Position numbers and translations under genes: made by a program. Positions 6,229 to 14,730 of a stretch of 25,906 bases of DNA are shown here, piece by piece. Source of the DNA: DASVEE01 sp036399695 (lineage in GTDB: Bacteria; Acidobacteriota; Thermoanaerobaculia; Gp7-AA8); assembly GCA_036399695.1 (NCBI GenBank), contig DASWMP010000387.1:1-25906 (forward strand), written 5' to 3'. The notes under the pieces are model-generated. The model was not told the origin of the DNA. It was given only the letters and a program-made list of their open reading frames with translations, and searched no databases. Each line of letters starts with the position of its first letter. Positions within the stretch are counted from its first letter, which is position 1.

Positions 6229-8262
6229 GTGCGACGCCTCGGCCTGCTGCTGACACTGGTCGCGCTCGGTTGCTCCTCCGAGCGCACAACCCCCTCGAAG
6301 ACCGCCACCTTCCCGAATGCGCCGGTCATCCTCATCTCCATCGATACGCTCCGGTCGGACCGGCTGCCGGCCTACGGCTACTCCGGTGTGGCCACACCCC
6401 ACCTCGATGGCCTCGCCCGCGACTCGGTGGTCTTCCAGCGCGCCTACAGCCACTGCCCGATGACGCTGCCGTCGCACGCCTCGATGTTCACCGGGCTGCT
6501 GCCGACGGAGCATGGCGTCCGCAACAACGTCGGCTACTCGTTCGACCCGGCGAAGAACCGCACGGTCGCCGAAGGGCTGCGCGAGCGCGGCTACCGTACC
6601 GGCGCGGCGGTGTCGTCGTACGTCCTCCGCTCCGACACCGGGATCGCGGACGGCTTCGACGATTACGACGACTCCATCGCCGTCGGCTCCGGCGCCCTCA
6701 GCTCGCACCAGCGGTCCGGCTTCGACACCCTCACCCGCGCCACGGCCTGGCTCGACGCCCACGCCACCGAGCCGTTCTTCTACTTTTTCCATATCTACGA
6801 GCCGCACGCCCCCTACGCGCCGCCGCCGGAGTTCCGCAAGTACGCCGACCCGTATGACGGCGAGGTGGCCACGTCCGACGCCATCGTCGGCCGCCTGCTC
6901 GCGCATCTGAAGAAGCTCGGCGTGTACGACAAGGCGCTGATCGTCCTGCTCTCCGACCACGGCGAAGGGCTGATGGATCACGGCGAAGACCAGCACGGCA
7001 TCCTTCTCTATCGCGAAGCGCTGCAGGTGCCGCTGTTCGTCAAGCTGCCGGGCCAGCAGCGCGCCGGCACGACCGTCACGAGGCCGGTCGGACTCAACGC
7101 GGTGTACCAGACGATCCTCGCCCTCCCCGGCTCGCTGCTCGACGACGCGACGGTCGCGAAGCCGATCTACGCCGAGACGCTCTACCCCCGCATTCACCTC
7201 GGCTGGAGCGAGCTGCGGTCGCTCATCGACGGGCAGCATCACTACATCGAAGGGCCGCGTCCCGAGCTGTACGACCTCGGCGCCGATCCGCGCGAGAAGA
7301 AGGACGTGCTGGCCGATCAGCGCCGCCTCGCCGCCGCGCTCCGCCAGAAGATGGATGCCTATCCGAAGGAGATCGCCGCCCTCGAGCCGGTCGATCCGGA
7401 GGAGGCGGCCAAGCTCGCGGCCCTCGGCTATGTCGGCAGCCCACAGGACCGCAGCGGTCCGCTCCCGAATCCGCGGGACATGCTCGGCAGCCTCCCGGAG
7501 ATCAAGAAAGCGTTCGCCCTCGCCGACGCCCGCCGCTACGACGACGCCGTCGAAGCGCTCCGCGCGCTGCTGGTGCAGAACCCCCGCAATGCGGACGTGT
7601 CGTCGAAGCTCGGTGAGGTACTGGTCGACGCCGGCCGTTACGACGAAGCGATCACCGCCTACCAGACCGCCATCGCCCAATCCTCCCGCTTCTCCGCCGA
7701 CCTGGCCCTCGGCTTAGGGCTGGCGCTGCTGCGCGCCGGCCGCCCCGCCGAGACCCTTCCGCACGCTGAGGTGGCCATGAAGGCCAGCCCCCGCGAAGCC
7801 CAGGAGCTCATCGCCCGCGCCCTCATGGAGCTGCGACGGACCTCCGAAGCCGAAGCGCACGCCCGCGCCGCCATCGAGCTCGGCGACCGCCAGCCGGCGT
7901 CGCTGCTCCTGCTCGCGGACGTGCAACGCGCCGCCGGCCAGCTCGAGCCCGCGCTGCGCACCGTCGACGAAGCGACGCAGCGCGCCACGGAGCTCGGCGT
8001 CCAGCACCTCTACGGCGCCGATTACCTGCGCGGCGACCTGTACGCGCGGATGGACCGCCCGGCAGAGGCGGTAGAGGCCTATCGCCGCGAGATCGCCGCC
8101 TCCCCGCAACATCTGCAGTCGTACGCGAACCTCGCGGTGGTGCACACGATCGAAGGGCGGCAGGCGGAGGCGGAGCGGGTGCTCAAGGAGATGGTCCGCC
8201 GCAACCCGCACCAGGGCGCAAGGGCGCTGGCCGCACGCACAAGAGCGGCGCTGGCCGAATGA
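6229..8262 (+). CDS. Sulfatase-family lipoprotein with C-terminal TPR repeats
   Basis: The 677-residue protein begins with a lipoprotein signal peptide whose lipobox ends at Cys15 (LVALGC). The alkaline-phosphatase-superfamily sulfatase domain spans about residues 30-400: metal-ligand motif ILISIDTLRSD (Asp39), then CPMTLPSHASMFTG, where Thr79 occupies the position of the nucleophile of classical sulfatases, and later LLSDHGEGLMDHGE (from about 241). Because the classical C/S-x-P-S-R motif is T-L-P-S-H, the activity could be sulfatase, phosphatase or phosphoglycerol transferase; this is not decidable here. From about residue 425 to the end there are tetratricopeptide repeats, probably for protein binding. 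Start is GTG, likely leaderless. The stop codon forms the first bases of the 160-bp inverted repeat. Confidence 0.88.
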   Translation: MRRLGLLLTLVALGCSSERTTPSKTATFPNAPVILISIDTLRSDRLPAYGYSGVATPHLDGLARDSVVFQRAYSHCPMTLPSHASMFTGLLPTEHGVRNNVGYSFDPAKNRTVAEGLRERGYRTGAAVSSYVLRSDTGIADGFDDYDDSIAVGSGALSSHQRSGFDTLTRATAWLDAHATEPFFYFFHIYEPHAPYAPPPEFRKYADPYDGEVATSDAIVGRLLAHLKKLGVYDKALIVLLSDHGEGLMDHGEDQHGILLYREALQVPLFVKLPGQQRAGTTVTRPVGLNAVYQTILALPGSLLDDATVAKPIYAETLYPRIHLGWSELRSLIDGQHHYIEGPRPELYDLGADPREKKDVLADQRRLAAALRQKMDAYPKEIAALEPVDPEEAAKLAALGYVGSPQDRSGPLPNPRDMLGSLPEIKKAFALADARRYDDAVEALRALLVQNPRNADVSSKLGEVLVDAGRYDEAITAYQTAIAQSSRFSADLALGLGLALLRAGRPAETLPHAEVAMKASPREAQELIARALMELRRTSEAEAHARAAIELGDRQPASLLLLADVQRAAGQLEPALRTVDEATQRATELGVQHLYGADYLRGDLYARMDRPAEAVEAYRREIAASPQHLQSYANLAVVHTIEGRQAEAERVLKEMVRRNPHQGARALAARTRAALAE

Positions 8263-8419
8263 GTTTGGAGTGCGGCAGCGACGCTTCATCAGGTGCCGCT
8301 TTCCCATAGCGGAAGCGTCGAGCTTCCGCGCTCCTGGTGCACCACGCGGGCCGCAGCTCGCCGCTGCGGCTATGGGAAAGCGGCAGATGATGAGGCGTCG
8401 CTGCCGCACTCCAAACTCA
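8260..8419. repeat. 160-bp inverted-repeat element with internal hairpins
   Basis: Arms 8260-8310 and 8369-8419 are reverse complements at 48 of 51 positions. The outer sequence is TGAGTTTGGAGTGCGGCAG. The centre holds three more palindromes: GGAAGC/GCTTCC within 8309-8329, TGGTGCACCA at 8335-8344, and GCCGCAGC/GCTGCGGC at 8350-8370. As single-stranded DNA or RNA it would fold into a cloverleaf-like structure with a 51-bp basal stem. Its first three bases are the stop codon of the sulfatase gene. The form suggests a non-autonomous mobile or extragenic palindromic element; no transposase is present here. Confidence 0.9.
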
Positions 8420-8423
8420 AAAC

Positions 8424-8453
8424 AAAAAGGGCCGGCAATCGCCGGCCCTTTTC
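8424..8453. terminator. Bidirectional intrinsic terminator
   Basis: AAAAGGGCCGGC-AATC-GCCGGCCCTTTT is a perfect 12-bp stem with a 4-nt loop. It has T-runs on both strands: TTTT on the plus strand and TTTTTGTTTT on the minus strand. It lies between the convergent sulfatase and TonB-dependent receptor genes and can serve both. Confidence 0.9.
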
Positions 8454-8474
8454 ACCACAGTAAAGACTAAACCC

Positions 8475-11468
8475 TTAGAACTTCAACCCGAACGAAACGC
8501 GATACGTCCGGGGCGTCTGGTACGCCAGGTCGGAGCTCGGCTCGCCGAAGTCGAACAGCGAGCCGCGGGCGCGGCTGGAGCGCTGGTAGTGCAGCCCTTC
8601 CACCGGGTCCGTCGTGAACGGGTTGAACGGCACGCAGCGGGGTGAGCCCGCGGCGCCGGAGCCCTGGAGACAGGTCGTCTGGCGGCGCGTCAGCACGCCC
8701 TTTTCGACAAAGTCCGGATCCTCGACGCCCTGCTCGTTGAAGAGGTTCAGCACGTCTGCTTCGACGAAGAAGCCGACGCCGCCGAAGGTCGGCGAGTACC
8801 AGTTGATGCCCAGATCCGTGGCCGTGATGTCGTCGACGCGGAACTCGCCGCGGTCGCTGAAGAAGTAGTTGACCGTCGTCGGCGCCGACGCATAGCCGGG
8901 GTTGACGATGCCGTCAGCCGGACCGTTGGCCGCACCGCGGCGCACGTCGATGGTGGCCGTGGCGGAGTATGCGAGTGCCGAGTGGTAGGTCTCGAGCAGC
9001 GAGAAATTGAAGCGGCCCACCGGCGTCGGCAGGTCGTACTGCAGCCAGATGTTGGCGCGGTGGCGCATGTCGGCGCCGAGGTAACCGTCCGGGTTGTTCC
9101 GCTCGAAGCCGGTGTACTCCGGATAGTTGTTGAAGTCCGTCAGCACGGTGGCGAAGCTGGCGGCCTCCCCTTCCACGTTGCCGCGCAGTTTCGACCAGGT
9201 GTAGTTGCCGCCGAAGGTGACGTCCTTGAACGGGCGGTAGCTGCCCTGAAGCTGGATCGCGTTGTACTTGCGCGACAGGTCGCTCGAGGCGTTCTCGATG
9301 ACGCCCTGGTCGAAGCGCGTCCCGTTCGGATCGGTGGCCGTGCCGGTCTCCAGCGTGCGGCGCACGACGTAGAAATCGGCCCAGTTGCGGTTGATGAAAT
9401 CGCCGCGGATGTAGCCGGCGGTGCCGAGCGTCATCGAGTAGCCGGCCGTCCACTCATCCATGTACGGAGCGTGAAGCGAGCCGTCGAAACGCGTCGTCAC
9501 ACCCGGCACGTGCGCGCTCGTCAGGAACTCCGTGTTGCGCGTGCCGCCGACGCTGTTGAACCAGGTGAAGACCTGGTTGATGACGTCGCGGATCGGAACC
9601 ATCTGTCCCGGCAGCGTGCCGGCCGGATTGATCTCCGGGCCCTTGTAATCCCAGTAGTAGGAAGCGTAACGGCCGGCCGTGGCGGTGTTGTCGGCCGGAC
9701 CCTGGTCGACCTTCGAGACATAACGGCCGTACGTCGCGCTGAAGCGGTGACGTCCGTTGGCCCGCAGGTCGTACTGCGCCGCAAGGCGCGGGCTGATGGC
9801 GCTGTCGTCGACGGTCTTGTTGCCCGCCTGGTCGGTGCCGAACGCCTGGTCGTAGCGGAGTCCGACGTTGAAGTTCAGGTGCTGGTTGAAGTCCCACTTG
9901 TCGTTGAGGAAGACCGAGCGGACCGCGAAGTCGGACGTGCGCGAGAGCGCCGGGACGGGGTCGTACTCGATCTCGCTCTCCAGCGGGTCGACGCCGAAGA
10001 AGACCTCACCGTTGATCACGCGGATGTTGCCGTGGATACGGAAGTCGCTGCCCGACTGGTAGTTGTTCTCGTTGCGGAGCTGGTGGAACTCCTCGTAGCC
10101 GCTGACGAAGCTGTGATTGCCGGTCGCGCGGGTGCTGAGGAAGTACGAGCCCTTGGCCAGCCAGCTCTTGTTGTCGCGCTCTTTCGCCGGGCAGGGCGTG
10201 CCGCAGAACGTCGGCGACCACATGCGGTTACCGGTGACGGAGTCGAGGAGCATCGTGCCCTCGATGGGATCGCGCGATTCGGCGCCGCTCGTGAACTCGT
10301 CCTGCATCCGCGCGAACTGCCCCTCGAGGAGGAAGTTGTTCGTGATGACGCCGGTGTAGTGGAGCGACTCGAGCGACTTGGGACGCTCGTACGTGGTGAG
10401 CGAGCGGAGGTCGATGACGCGGCCGCTGGTGATGTAATTGTCGCGATCTTCGTCGCTCTTGATGAACGAGCCGATGACCGAATGGTTGCGCGCGAGCTGC
10501 GCCGTCAGCTTCCCTTCATACCGCCGGTCTTCCGAGGAGAAGACGTACGGGATCAGGGTCTGGTTCGTCTGGCGCGGCTCCTCGCGCTCCTGGAACCGGC
10601 CGGCGGCGAAGAACCAGAGACGGTCGCGGATGATGCGCCCGCCGAGCGTGCCTTCGTAAGCGCTGTTGATGTCGTCGATCGGCTGGATGGCATTGATGTA
10701 GGCGGTCTTCTCCGCCCAGTCCGGGTTGGTGAGCGAATCGCGCAGCGAACCGGTGAACTCGTTGCCGCCGGACTTCGTGATCGTCGAGACGACACCGCCG
10801 GTGAAGCGTCCGAACTCCGCCGAGATGCCGGCGCTCATGATCGTCGATTCCTGGATGGCGTCTTCGATGTAGAGCGCGTTCGGCTGGCCGCGCAGGTTCT
10901 CGTTGACGACGACGCCGTTGACGAGGAAGAGGTTGTCGAACGAGTTCGCGCCCGAGATCGTGATCTGGTCGTTCGGGCCCGCCTCGGTGACGCCGGGCGC
11001 GAGGCGCACCGTGTCGTCGATGTTGCGGCCGACCGGCAGTTCGTTGATCGTCGTGGAGGTGAAGTTCGTCGAGACTTCCGTCACTTCAGCCGCCGCGGGT
11101 GCGGTGGCGGTGACGGTGAGCGCTTCCTCGACCGCCGCGACGCGCAGTTCGACGTCGGTGCGCGAGGTCTGCGCGACGCCGAGGCTCACCGACTTGCGGA
11201 TGGTCTGCATGCCCGCCAGGCTGAAGGTGACGGTGTACCGTCCGGGTGGAAGCGCGGGGATGTTGTAACCGCCCGCTTCGCCGGTCATCGCGGAGCGCGA
11301 CCCCTGCAGTGCAGGAGATTCGACCGTCACGGCGACGCCGGGAAGCGCGGCCCCTTCACTGGTCACGGTGCCGGTAATGGTGCCGGTCGTGGCCTGCGCG
11401 AGGATGACGGTGGGTGTGAGAAGGAGGAGGAAAACGACCAGGGATACACTGGTTCGGAGCAGTTTCAT
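8475..11468 (-). CDS. TonB-dependent outer-membrane receptor, Oar-like, with carboxypeptidase-regulatory N-domain
   Basis: The 997-residue protein has a signal peptide (cleavage near VILA, residue 24). A carboxypeptidase regulatory-like domain follows at about 26-110 (GTITGTVTSEGAALPGVAV, PALPPGRYTVTFSLAGMQT). The plug domain (about 130-240) includes INELPVGRNIDDTVRLAPGV and the common TKSGGNEFTGSL motif. The rest is a long beta-barrel ending in YRVSFGLKF, with the terminal Phe typical of BAM substrates. Such proteins are very common in Acidobacteriota and are thought to import large substrates or act in the cell surface; the substrate is unknown. The ATG at 11468 has GGAGG a few bases upstream; the longer open frame before it is not part of the protein. 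It is a single gene ending at a shared bidirectional terminator. Confidence 0.93.
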   Translation of the reverse strand: MKLLRTSVSLVVFLLLLTPTVILAQATTGTITGTVTSEGAALPGVAVTVESPALQGSRSAMTGEAGGYNIPALPPGRYTVTFSLAGMQTIRKSVSLGVAQTSRTDVELRVAAVEEALTVTATAPAAAEVTEVSTNFTSTTINELPVGRNIDDTVRLAPGVTEAGPNDQITISGANSFDNLFLVNGVVVNENLRGQPNALYIEDAIQESTIMSAGISAEFGRFTGGVVSTITKSGGNEFTGSLRDSLTNPDWAEKTAYINAIQPIDDINSAYEGTLGGRIIRDRLWFFAAGRFQEREEPRQTNQTLIPYVFSSEDRRYEGKLTAQLARNHSVIGSFIKSDEDRDNYITSGRVIDLRSLTTYERPKSLESLHYTGVITNNFLLEGQFARMQDEFTSGAESRDPIEGTMLLDSVTGNRMWSPTFCGTPCPAKERDNKSWLAKGSYFLSTRATGNHSFVSGYEEFHQLRNENNYQSGSDFRIHGNIRVINGEVFFGVDPLESEIEYDPVPALSRTSDFAVRSVFLNDKWDFNQHLNFNVGLRYDQAFGTDQAGNKTVDDSAISPRLAAQYDLRANGRHRFSATYGRYVSKVDQGPADNTATAGRYASYYWDYKGPEINPAGTLPGQMVPIRDVINQVFTWFNSVGGTRNTEFLTSAHVPGVTTRFDGSLHAPYMDEWTAGYSMTLGTAGYIRGDFINRNWADFYVVRRTLETGTATDPNGTRFDQGVIENASSDLSRKYNAIQLQGSYRPFKDVTFGGNYTWSKLRGNVEGEAASFATVLTDFNNYPEYTGFERNNPDGYLGADMRHRANIWLQYDLPTPVGRFNFSLLETYHSALAYSATATIDVRRGAANGPADGIVNPGYASAPTTVNYFFSDRGEFRVDDITATDLGINWYSPTFGGVGFFVEADVLNLFNEQGVEDPDFVEKGVLTRRQTTCLQGSGAAGSPRCVPFNPFTTDPVEGLHYQRSSRARGSLFDFGEPSSDLAYQTPRTYRVSFGLKF

Positions 11469-11501
11469 CGAGCCTCCAGCCGATTGGACTAATTTGGTCG
11501 C

Positions 11502-11507
11502 ATTGTA
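11502..11507 (-). promoter_or_regulatory. Probable -10 element of the TonB-receptor gene
   Basis: On the minus strand TACAAT (5/6 to consensus) lies 33 bp before the ATG at 11468. This leaves a leader of about 27 nt that contains the GGAGG ribosome site. No good -35 hexamer is seen at the expected distance. Confidence 0.45.
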
Positions 11508-11592
11508 GGTGAATTCCATGTGAAGTCGCGCGTGAATCGGAGGCTCGCGGCGGCCGGAGCGCCGCGGGCGCAGAAGGATCTCCGCGCTCCAT

Positions 11593-11598
11593 TACACT
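11593..11598 (+). promoter_or_regulatory. -10-like element of a leaderless start (glycosyltransferase gene)
   Basis: TACACT ends 8 nt before the ATG at 11607. No Shine-Dalgarno sequence or -35 element is visible. It supports the 11607 start over the in-frame ATG at 11520. Confidence 0.5.
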
Positions 11599-11606
11599 GC
11601 CGCGCA

Positions 11607-13187
11607 ATGCCGTTTCGCCGCATCGACGCCGCGTCGCTCGCGCTCGCGGCCATCGTCTTCATCGCCGTCCGCTATCCGCTGCTCGCCGGCGACGGGATGC
11701 ATCAGGGCTTCAACAGCGACTCCGCGATCATCGGCCTGATGGGCAGGAAGCTGCTGGAAGGGCGCGGCTTCGATTTTTTCTTCTGGGGCCAGAGCTATCT
11801 CGGCCCGCTGACGTCCTGGTTCGCCGCGGCCGCCGGCGCGCTGATCGGCCACGTGGGCCCGCTCGCTCTCCGTGCCGGCGCACTGGTCGAGGTCTTCCTA
11901 GGCATCGTCTTCGTCTGGCTCGGGCTGTGGCGCCTCGACGCGCGCGTCGCGAACGTCGTCGCCATCGCCCTCGCCATCGGCCCGCCGGTGCTCTATTCGT
12001 TCTCGCTCGATCCGTACGGCGCGGAGATGGCGTTCACGCTCGGCGCGGCGCTGTTCGCGTTCGGCGTCCGCCAGCTCACGACAGCCGAGCCGTCGCACGC
12101 GAGCTGGCTCGCCTTCGGTGTGCTGGCCGGCTTCTCCTGGTGGATGACGCAGCAGGTCGTCTTCACGCTCCTCGCCCTCGGCGCTGTGCTGGCGATGCCG
12201 CTGCTGCTCGCAGGCTTCCGTATCGGACGTTCCCGGCTCCTACGCGGCCCGCTGGTCGTGCGCGTGCTGCAGGCACTGGGCGTGGCCATGCTGGCCGTCT
12301 ACTTCATCGGCGAAGCGAGCGGCTGGTGGATGGTGCCGTTCGTCCTCTCCCCTACCATCGATGCGCTCCTGCTCATCGTCGTCCCGGCGCTGTTCGTGCG
12401 CGGCGAGCCGCTGAAGCTCCCGCGGGTGCGCCTGCCGTGGATCGCGCTCCCCGGCTTCGCCCTCGGGTACGCGCCGGTGTGGCTCGGCCGGCTGCTCGAC
12501 TGGTATCCGCGCTCGTACGTCTTCCACTTTTCGCTGAACTACCCATCCGGGGTGATCGAACAGGGCAGGCAGTTCTTCAGCCGCTCCGGCAGCATGTGGA
12601 TGGGGGCGAACATGCTCCTCGTCGTGGTCTGCGTGGCCGTCGCGGCGAGGAAGTGGAGGACCTGGTCCGACGCGATGAAGTTCACCGCGCTCATCCCTCC
12701 GGCGAACCTCGCCTTCTATCTGCTCTCGTATGCCAAGCCGCACTACCTCATCAGCTCCAGCGCCATGCTCCTCGCGCTCGCGGTGCTCGGCGCGCTGGCG
12801 ATGCCGCTCTGGTTGCGAGCGATCGCCTTCACAATCGGCCTCGTGACGATGACGCTCGCCTCATTGCAGGTACAGCAGCGGCTCCTCGGCCAGCCCGATC
12901 CCCGCCCGCTGCTGCGCGAGGTGGCCGCGCGCCAGTGCACCGTCGTCTACGCCGACTTCTGGGTCGCTTATCACCAGCGCTTCATCGAAGGTGAGCGCCG
13001 CGCGTGGGTCCCGTACAACAGCCAGGACCGCACGCGGGACGAATCGCTGGCGGCGCGGCGCCTGCCGGGACAGCGTTGCCTCGTGCGGAAAGACGGCCGC
13101 GTCGAGCTGCTCGCGGCCGATCCGCCTATCCGGCGAGGACCACCTTCGGCTTCACTTCGACCGGGCCACCCTCCCGCAGCACGTTGA
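11607..13187 (+). CDS. Polytopic membrane protein, probable GT-C-type glycosyltransferase (GT39-like)
   Basis: The 526-residue protein has roughly a dozen hydrophobic segments from residue 8 onward. The first extracytoplasmic loop contains NSDSAIIGLMGRKLLEGRG, with Asp38 where GT-C glycosyltransferases (PMT/ArnT-like) carry their catalytic acidic residue. This topology fits enzymes that transfer sugars from polyprenyl-phosphate donors on the periplasmic side. The short C-terminal soluble part (about residues 430-526) is not recognised. The ATG at 11607 was chosen because hydrophobicity starts there and TACACT lies 8 nt upstream; an upstream in-frame ATG at 11520 adds a basic low-quality segment. 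The last 62 nt overlap the 3' end of truB on the other strand. Family assignment is moderate; the substrate is unknown. Confidence 0.75.
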   Translation: MPFRRIDAASLALAAIVFIAVRYPLLAGDGMHQGFNSDSAIIGLMGRKLLEGRGFDFFFWGQSYLGPLTSWFAAAAGALIGHVGPLALRAGALVEVFLGIVFVWLGLWRLDARVANVVAIALAIGPPVLYSFSLDPYGAEMAFTLGAALFAFGVRQLTTAEPSHASWLAFGVLAGFSWWMTQQVVFTLLALGAVLAMPLLLAGFRIGRSRLLRGPLVVRVLQALGVAMLAVYFIGEASGWWMVPFVLSPTIDALLLIVVPALFVRGEPLKLPRVRLPWIALPGFALGYAPVWLGRLLDWYPRSYVFHFSLNYPSGVIEQGRQFFSRSGSMWMGANMLLVVVCVAVAARKWRTWSDAMKFTALIPPANLAFYLLSYAKPHYLISSSAMLLALAVLGALAMPLWLRAIAFTIGLVTMTLASLQVQQRLLGQPDPRPLLREVAARQCTVVYADFWVAYHQRFIEGERRAWVPYNSQDRTRDESLAARRLPGQRCLVRKDGRVELLAADPPIRRGPPSASLRPGHPPAAR

Positions 13188-14052
13188 TCACTTCGCCGAT
13201 GGCGACGAGCTGGTCGTGCGGGTTGCCGAGCGCGAGGAGCTCGCCGTTCTTCACCGCGACGGACGGCGTCATGATGACGCTCTGTCCGCGCATCAGCTTC
13301 CCCTGCTGGGACCAGTCGATGCGCAGCTTCTCCAGCGGCAGATCGACTTCGGCCAGCGACTGGTAGTGCGGCGCCACCATGAGCTTCTCCGGCTGCGCCT
13401 CGGCCATGACGTCGAAGTCGATGGCGTCGCTCACGTTGAAATTGCCGATGGCGGTGCGGCGCAGCGCCTTCAGATGCGCCGGCACTCCGGCCGCCGCGCC
13501 GAGATCGTGCGCCAGCGACCGGACGTACGTCCCGGCCGAGGAGCGGACGCGGAACGTCGCCGTCGAGCCCTGTACCGAAAGGATCTCGAACTCGTACACC
13601 GTGACGCGCTTCGGCGTCAGCTTCACTTCCTGCCCCTTGCGGGCCAGCTCGTAAGCGCGCACGCCGTCAATCTTCTTGGCCGAAAACGCCGGCGGCATCT
13701 GCTCGATCTCGCCGAGGAACGGCTGCACCAGCGTCTTCAAATCGAGGTGCTCGACGTTCTGCTCGACCGGGTCGCTGGCCGGCACGCCGACCGCGTCATA
13801 CGAATCCGTAGCCCAGCCGAACTGAATCGTCCCCTCGTACGTCTTCTCCATCCCCATCAGGTACGCCTGCAGCCGCGTGGCCTTGCCGACGCAGAGGACG
13901 AGCAGCCCGGTCGCGAGCGGATCGAGCGTCCCGGTATGTCCGACTTTCTTGATCCGCGACCGCCGCCGGAACTTCTCGACGACGTCGTGGGAGGTGATCC
14001 CCGTCTTCTTGTCGACCAGCACCACGCCGTCGACAGACTTCTTCTCATTCAT
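13126..14052 (-). CDS. truB: tRNA pseudouridine-55 synthase
   Basis: TruB makes pseudouridine 55 in the T-loop of tRNAs. The 308-residue protein has the catalytic motif GHTGTLDPLATGLL with Asp44 as the nucleophile, then KTYEGTIQFGWATDSYD, QMPPAFSAKKIDGVRAYELAR and RVRSSAGTYVRSLAHDLG, all typical. The C-terminal part fits a PUA-like domain (LMRGQSVIMTPSVAVKNGELLALG). In many bacteria truB lies between rbfA and rpsO; here it keeps that order and strand but is separated from both by inserted genes. No Shine-Dalgarno sequence precedes the ATG; TACACT lies 7 nt before it, so it probably has its own leaderless promoter despite following tetR by only 20 bp. Confidence 0.96.
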   Translation of the reverse strand: MNEKKSVDGVVLVDKKTGITSHDVVEKFRRRSRIKKVGHTGTLDPLATGLLVLCVGKATRLQAYLMGMEKTYEGTIQFGWATDSYDAVGVPASDPVEQNVEHLDLKTLVQPFLGEIEQMPPAFSAKKIDGVRAYELARKGQEVKLTPKRVTVYEFEILSVQGSTATFRVRSSAGTYVRSLAHDLGAAAGVPAHLKALRRTAIGNFNVSDAIDFDVMAEAQPEKLMVAPHYQSLAEVDLPLEKLRIDWSQQGKLMRGQSVIMTPSVAVKNGELLALGNPHDQLVAIGEVINVLREGGPVEVKPKVVLAG

Positions 14053-14059
14053 CGGGCGG

Positions 14060-14065
14060 AGTGTA
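14060..14065 (-). promoter_or_regulatory. -10-like element of a leaderless start (truB)
   Basis: On the minus strand TATACACT holds TACACT ending 7 nt before the truB ATG at 14052. This is the same hexamer and spacing as at the sulfatase gene. It lies in the short gap between tetR and truB. Confidence 0.55.
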
Positions 14066-14072
14066 TATCGCG

Positions 14073-14723
14073 TCACTCTTCGGCGATACGCAGCACTTTC
14101 ACGACGCGCTTGCGTATGGGGCCCATGAGCGGCAGCGAGCCGAGTTTCAGCAGTTGCAGGATCAGGTCGAGCGTGGCGTCCGTCAGCTTCCGGGTGCGCG
14201 TCTGCCCCGGCGTCTCGTCCCACAGCCAGTACATCAGCAGCGCCATCTGCCAGAGCCAGAGCAGGCGCGGGAGATAGGCGGCGATGTCCTTCGGGACGCT
14301 GACGCCCTCGAGGGCGCGCTCGAACCAGCCGATGCTCTCGTCGCGGACCGCCTTCGTCTCCTTGCCGAACGGCGAAAGCGGATGGCGCGGGTCGGTCCCG
14401 ACCTTCAGCATCGCCGTGAGCAGCTCGCGGTGCTCGGCGAACTGCTCGTACTTCAGATCGACGATGGCCAGGATGCGCTTGCGCAGGTCCTTCGTCGCGG
14501 CGAGGGCGTCCGGCAGGAGCTCGCGCGCTTCGTCGGCGGTGCGGAGATAAAAGGCGAGGACGAGGTCTTCCTTCGCCCGGAAGTAGTAATAGGCGGCTCC
14601 GGTCGCCACTCCCGCCTCGTTCGCCACGTCGCGCATCGTCGTCGTGTCGAACCCCCGCTCGCGGAAGAGCGCCAGGGCCGTGTCGAGGATGCGCTCGCGC
14701 GTTTCTTCCGACTTTTTCGCCAC
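14073..14723 (-). CDS. TetR/AcrR-family transcriptional regulator
   Basis: The 216-residue protein has a classical TetR N-terminal HTH: TRERILDTALALFRERGFD, then TTMRDVANEAGVATGAAYYY and FRAKEDLVLAFY (residues 8-60). The C-terminal ligand-binding helical domain is divergent, so the ligand cannot be inferred. The start is GTG at 14723, with a weak GATACT 9 nt upstream. It begins 7 bp after the stop of the TIGR01777-family gene on the same strand, so the two are probably one operon. Two TGAAC-NN-GTTCA palindromes at that operon's promoter are good candidates for its operators, giving autoregulation. This link is an inference from position and symmetry. Confidence 0.92.
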   Translation of the reverse strand: MAKKSEETRERILDTALALFRERGFDTTTMRDVANEAGVATGAAYYYFRAKEDLVLAFYLRTADEARELLPDALAATKDLRKRILAIVDLKYEQFAEHRELLTAMLKVGTDPRHPLSPFGKETKAVRDESIGWFERALEGVSVPKDIAAYLPRLLWLWQMALLMYWLWDETPGQTRTRKLTDATLDLILQLLKLGSLPLMGPIRKRVVKVLRIAEE

Positions 14724-14730
14724 CGCCCCG

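Noticed and set aside
8270..8470. Small Arg-rich protein inside the 160-bp inverted repeat
   Set aside because: Both strands give similar frames because the DNA is palindromic; it has no start signal and crosses a terminator.
8982..11492. Long plus-strand open frame opposite the TonB-dependent receptor
   Set aside because: It is a GC-bias shadow with no recognisable domain, while the minus strand encodes a full receptor.
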